This document shows positions 6,144 to 6,802 of a stretch of DNA of 6,802 bases, in pieces; position 1 is the first letter of the stretch, and each line of letters begins with the position of its first letter. The DNA comes from Comamonadaceae bacterium. GTDB lineage: Bacteria > Pseudomonadota > Gammaproteobacteria > Burkholderiales > Burkholderiaceae_C. The notes beneath the pieces were generated by a model. That model was not told the DNA's origin and searched no databases. It worked only from the letters and a program-made list of their open reading frames with translations. Location: NCBI GenBank assembly GCA_947458305.1, contig CANGZO010000128.1:1-6802 (forward strand), read 5' to 3'. Position numbers and translations under genes: made by a program.

Positions 6144-6802
6144 TTAAAACGGTGCGTCTTTGCGCTCGTCGCTGGATGTTTCGGCGCTTTCAGCGGCAGC
6201 GCTGTCTGTGGCTTCGGCGTCCGGGTTGTGCGTGTCGCCTGTGCGTTCGCGGCTCAGGGCATCCACGGCGGTGCGCACGTTGGCCTTGTCGCCCACGCTG
6301 GCAAATTTGCTGTACTTACCCAAAATGGTCACCAGTTGGCCGTAAATGCGGGGCGCACCGGCCAGGCATTCTTTTTGTTCCATAAAGTCGGACTCGCCCG
6401 TGAAGTTGCCGATCAGGCCGCCGGCTTCGGTCACCAACAACGAGCCTGCAGCCACGTCCCAAGGTGACAAACCTGTTTCAAAGAAACCGTCTGTGAAGCC
6501 TGCGGCCACATAAGCCAAATCGAGTGCAGCAGAGCCAGGGCGGCGCAGGCCAGCGGTGCGCTGCATCACGTCGCCCATCATGCGCAGGTATTGGTTGAAG
6601 TTGTCGCCCTTGCGGAACGGAAAGCCGGTGGAGATGATGCATTCCTGCAGGCGGATGCGCTTGCTCACGCGCAGGCGACGGTCGTTCATGAACGCGCCAC
6701 GGCCTTTGGTGGCGGTGAACAGGTCGTTGCGGGTGGGGTCGTAAATGACGGCTTGCTCGATCTTGCCGCGCACTTGCAGGGCAATGCTCACGCAATAAAC
6801 AG
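6144..6802 (-). CDS. suhB: SuhB-type inositol monophosphatase family protein, 5' end outside the window
   Basis: The last 218 residues are visible. The GTG at 6791 is an internal valine, since the frame continues upstream as Val-Tyr-Cys-Val-Ser-Ile-Ala-Leu, matching the SuhB pattern HFAVSIA. Enzymes of this family hydrolyse inositol 1-phosphate with Mg2+. E. coli SuhB also joins the rRNA antitermination complex with NusA. Visible family signatures are YDPTRNDLFTATKGRGAF, RRPGSAALDLAYVAAG, and LSPWDVAAGSLLVTEAGG, whose Trp-Asp (Asp codon at 6456-6458) carries a metal ligand. The other metal motif (DPIDGT type) is off the right edge. After the normal end of the fold, near codon position 6293, about 50 further residues form a low-complexity Ala/Ser/Glu/Asp tail ending KDAPF, absent from E. 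coli SuhB. The identification as this family is firm; SuhB rather than another paralogue is likely from the close pattern match. Confidence 0.9.
   Translation of the reverse strand, partial: VYCVSIALQVRGKIEQAVIYDPTRNDLFTATKGRGAFMNDRRLRVSKRIRLQECIISTGFPFRKGDNFNQYLRMMGDVMQRTAGLRRPGSAALDLAYVAAGFTDGFFETGLSPWDVAAGSLLVTEAGGLIGNFTGESDFMEQKECLAGAPRIYGQLVTILGKYSKFASVGDKANVRTAVDALSRERTGDTHNPDAEATDSAAAESAETSSDERKDAPF

Noticed and set aside
6791..6802. GTG at 6791 as a start for the SuhB protein
   Set aside because: The frame stays open to the window edge and the upstream codons encode residues that match the SuhB family. The N-terminal metal-binding half of the enzyme must lie outside the window.

Overview
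The window comes from a GC-rich betaproteobacterium, most likely of the family Comamonadaceae (the Limnohabitans/Rhodoferax/Polaromonas/Acidovorax group). This is inferred from protein character and codon use, not from a search. It is dense, ordinary-looking chromosome with five complete or partial conserved genes plus one less familiar hydrolase, and no gene-free stretch over 300 bases. I see no RNA genes, insertion sequences, prophage genes or CRISPR arrays.

Layout: (1) The 3' end of uppP/bacA (undecaprenyl-diphosphatase) on the + strand enters from the left. (2) A short gap between convergent genes (182-287) is almost filled by an inverted pair of REP-like palindromes with a hairpin between them, a REPIN-like structure. 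(3) A minus-strand cluster, in transcription order mutS, then anbu (proteasome-like N-terminal threonine peptidase), then an alpha/beta hydrolase. The mutS-anbu gap is about 11 nt and anbu overlaps the hydrolase by one base (TGATG), so the three are probably co-transcribed and the last two translationally coupled. (4) A 141-bp divergent promoter region (4588-4728). (5) On the + strand, a CNNM/DUF21-CBS-CorC_HlyC membrane protein (hemolysin-family/CorC-like). (6) A strong bidirectional intrinsic terminator. (7) On the - strand, the C-terminal two thirds of a SuhB-type inositol monophosphatase that runs off the right edge and carries a low-complexity acidic tail.

Most of these genes serve unrelated functions: cell-wall lipid recycling, mismatch repair, ion or polyamine transport, and inositol phosphatase/rRNA antitermination. 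The part with most unexplained biology is the anbu-hydrolase pair behind mutS. Anbu is a self-compartmentalising protease family of uncertain substrate. Here it is coupled to a small alpha/beta hydrolase, and its usual partners (alpha-E protein, circularly permuted ATP-grasp, transglutaminase-like protein) are not seen in the window. The other item worth a look is the REP pair, whose two arms differ by a compensatory stem change. I do not see convincing evidence of a wholly new system.
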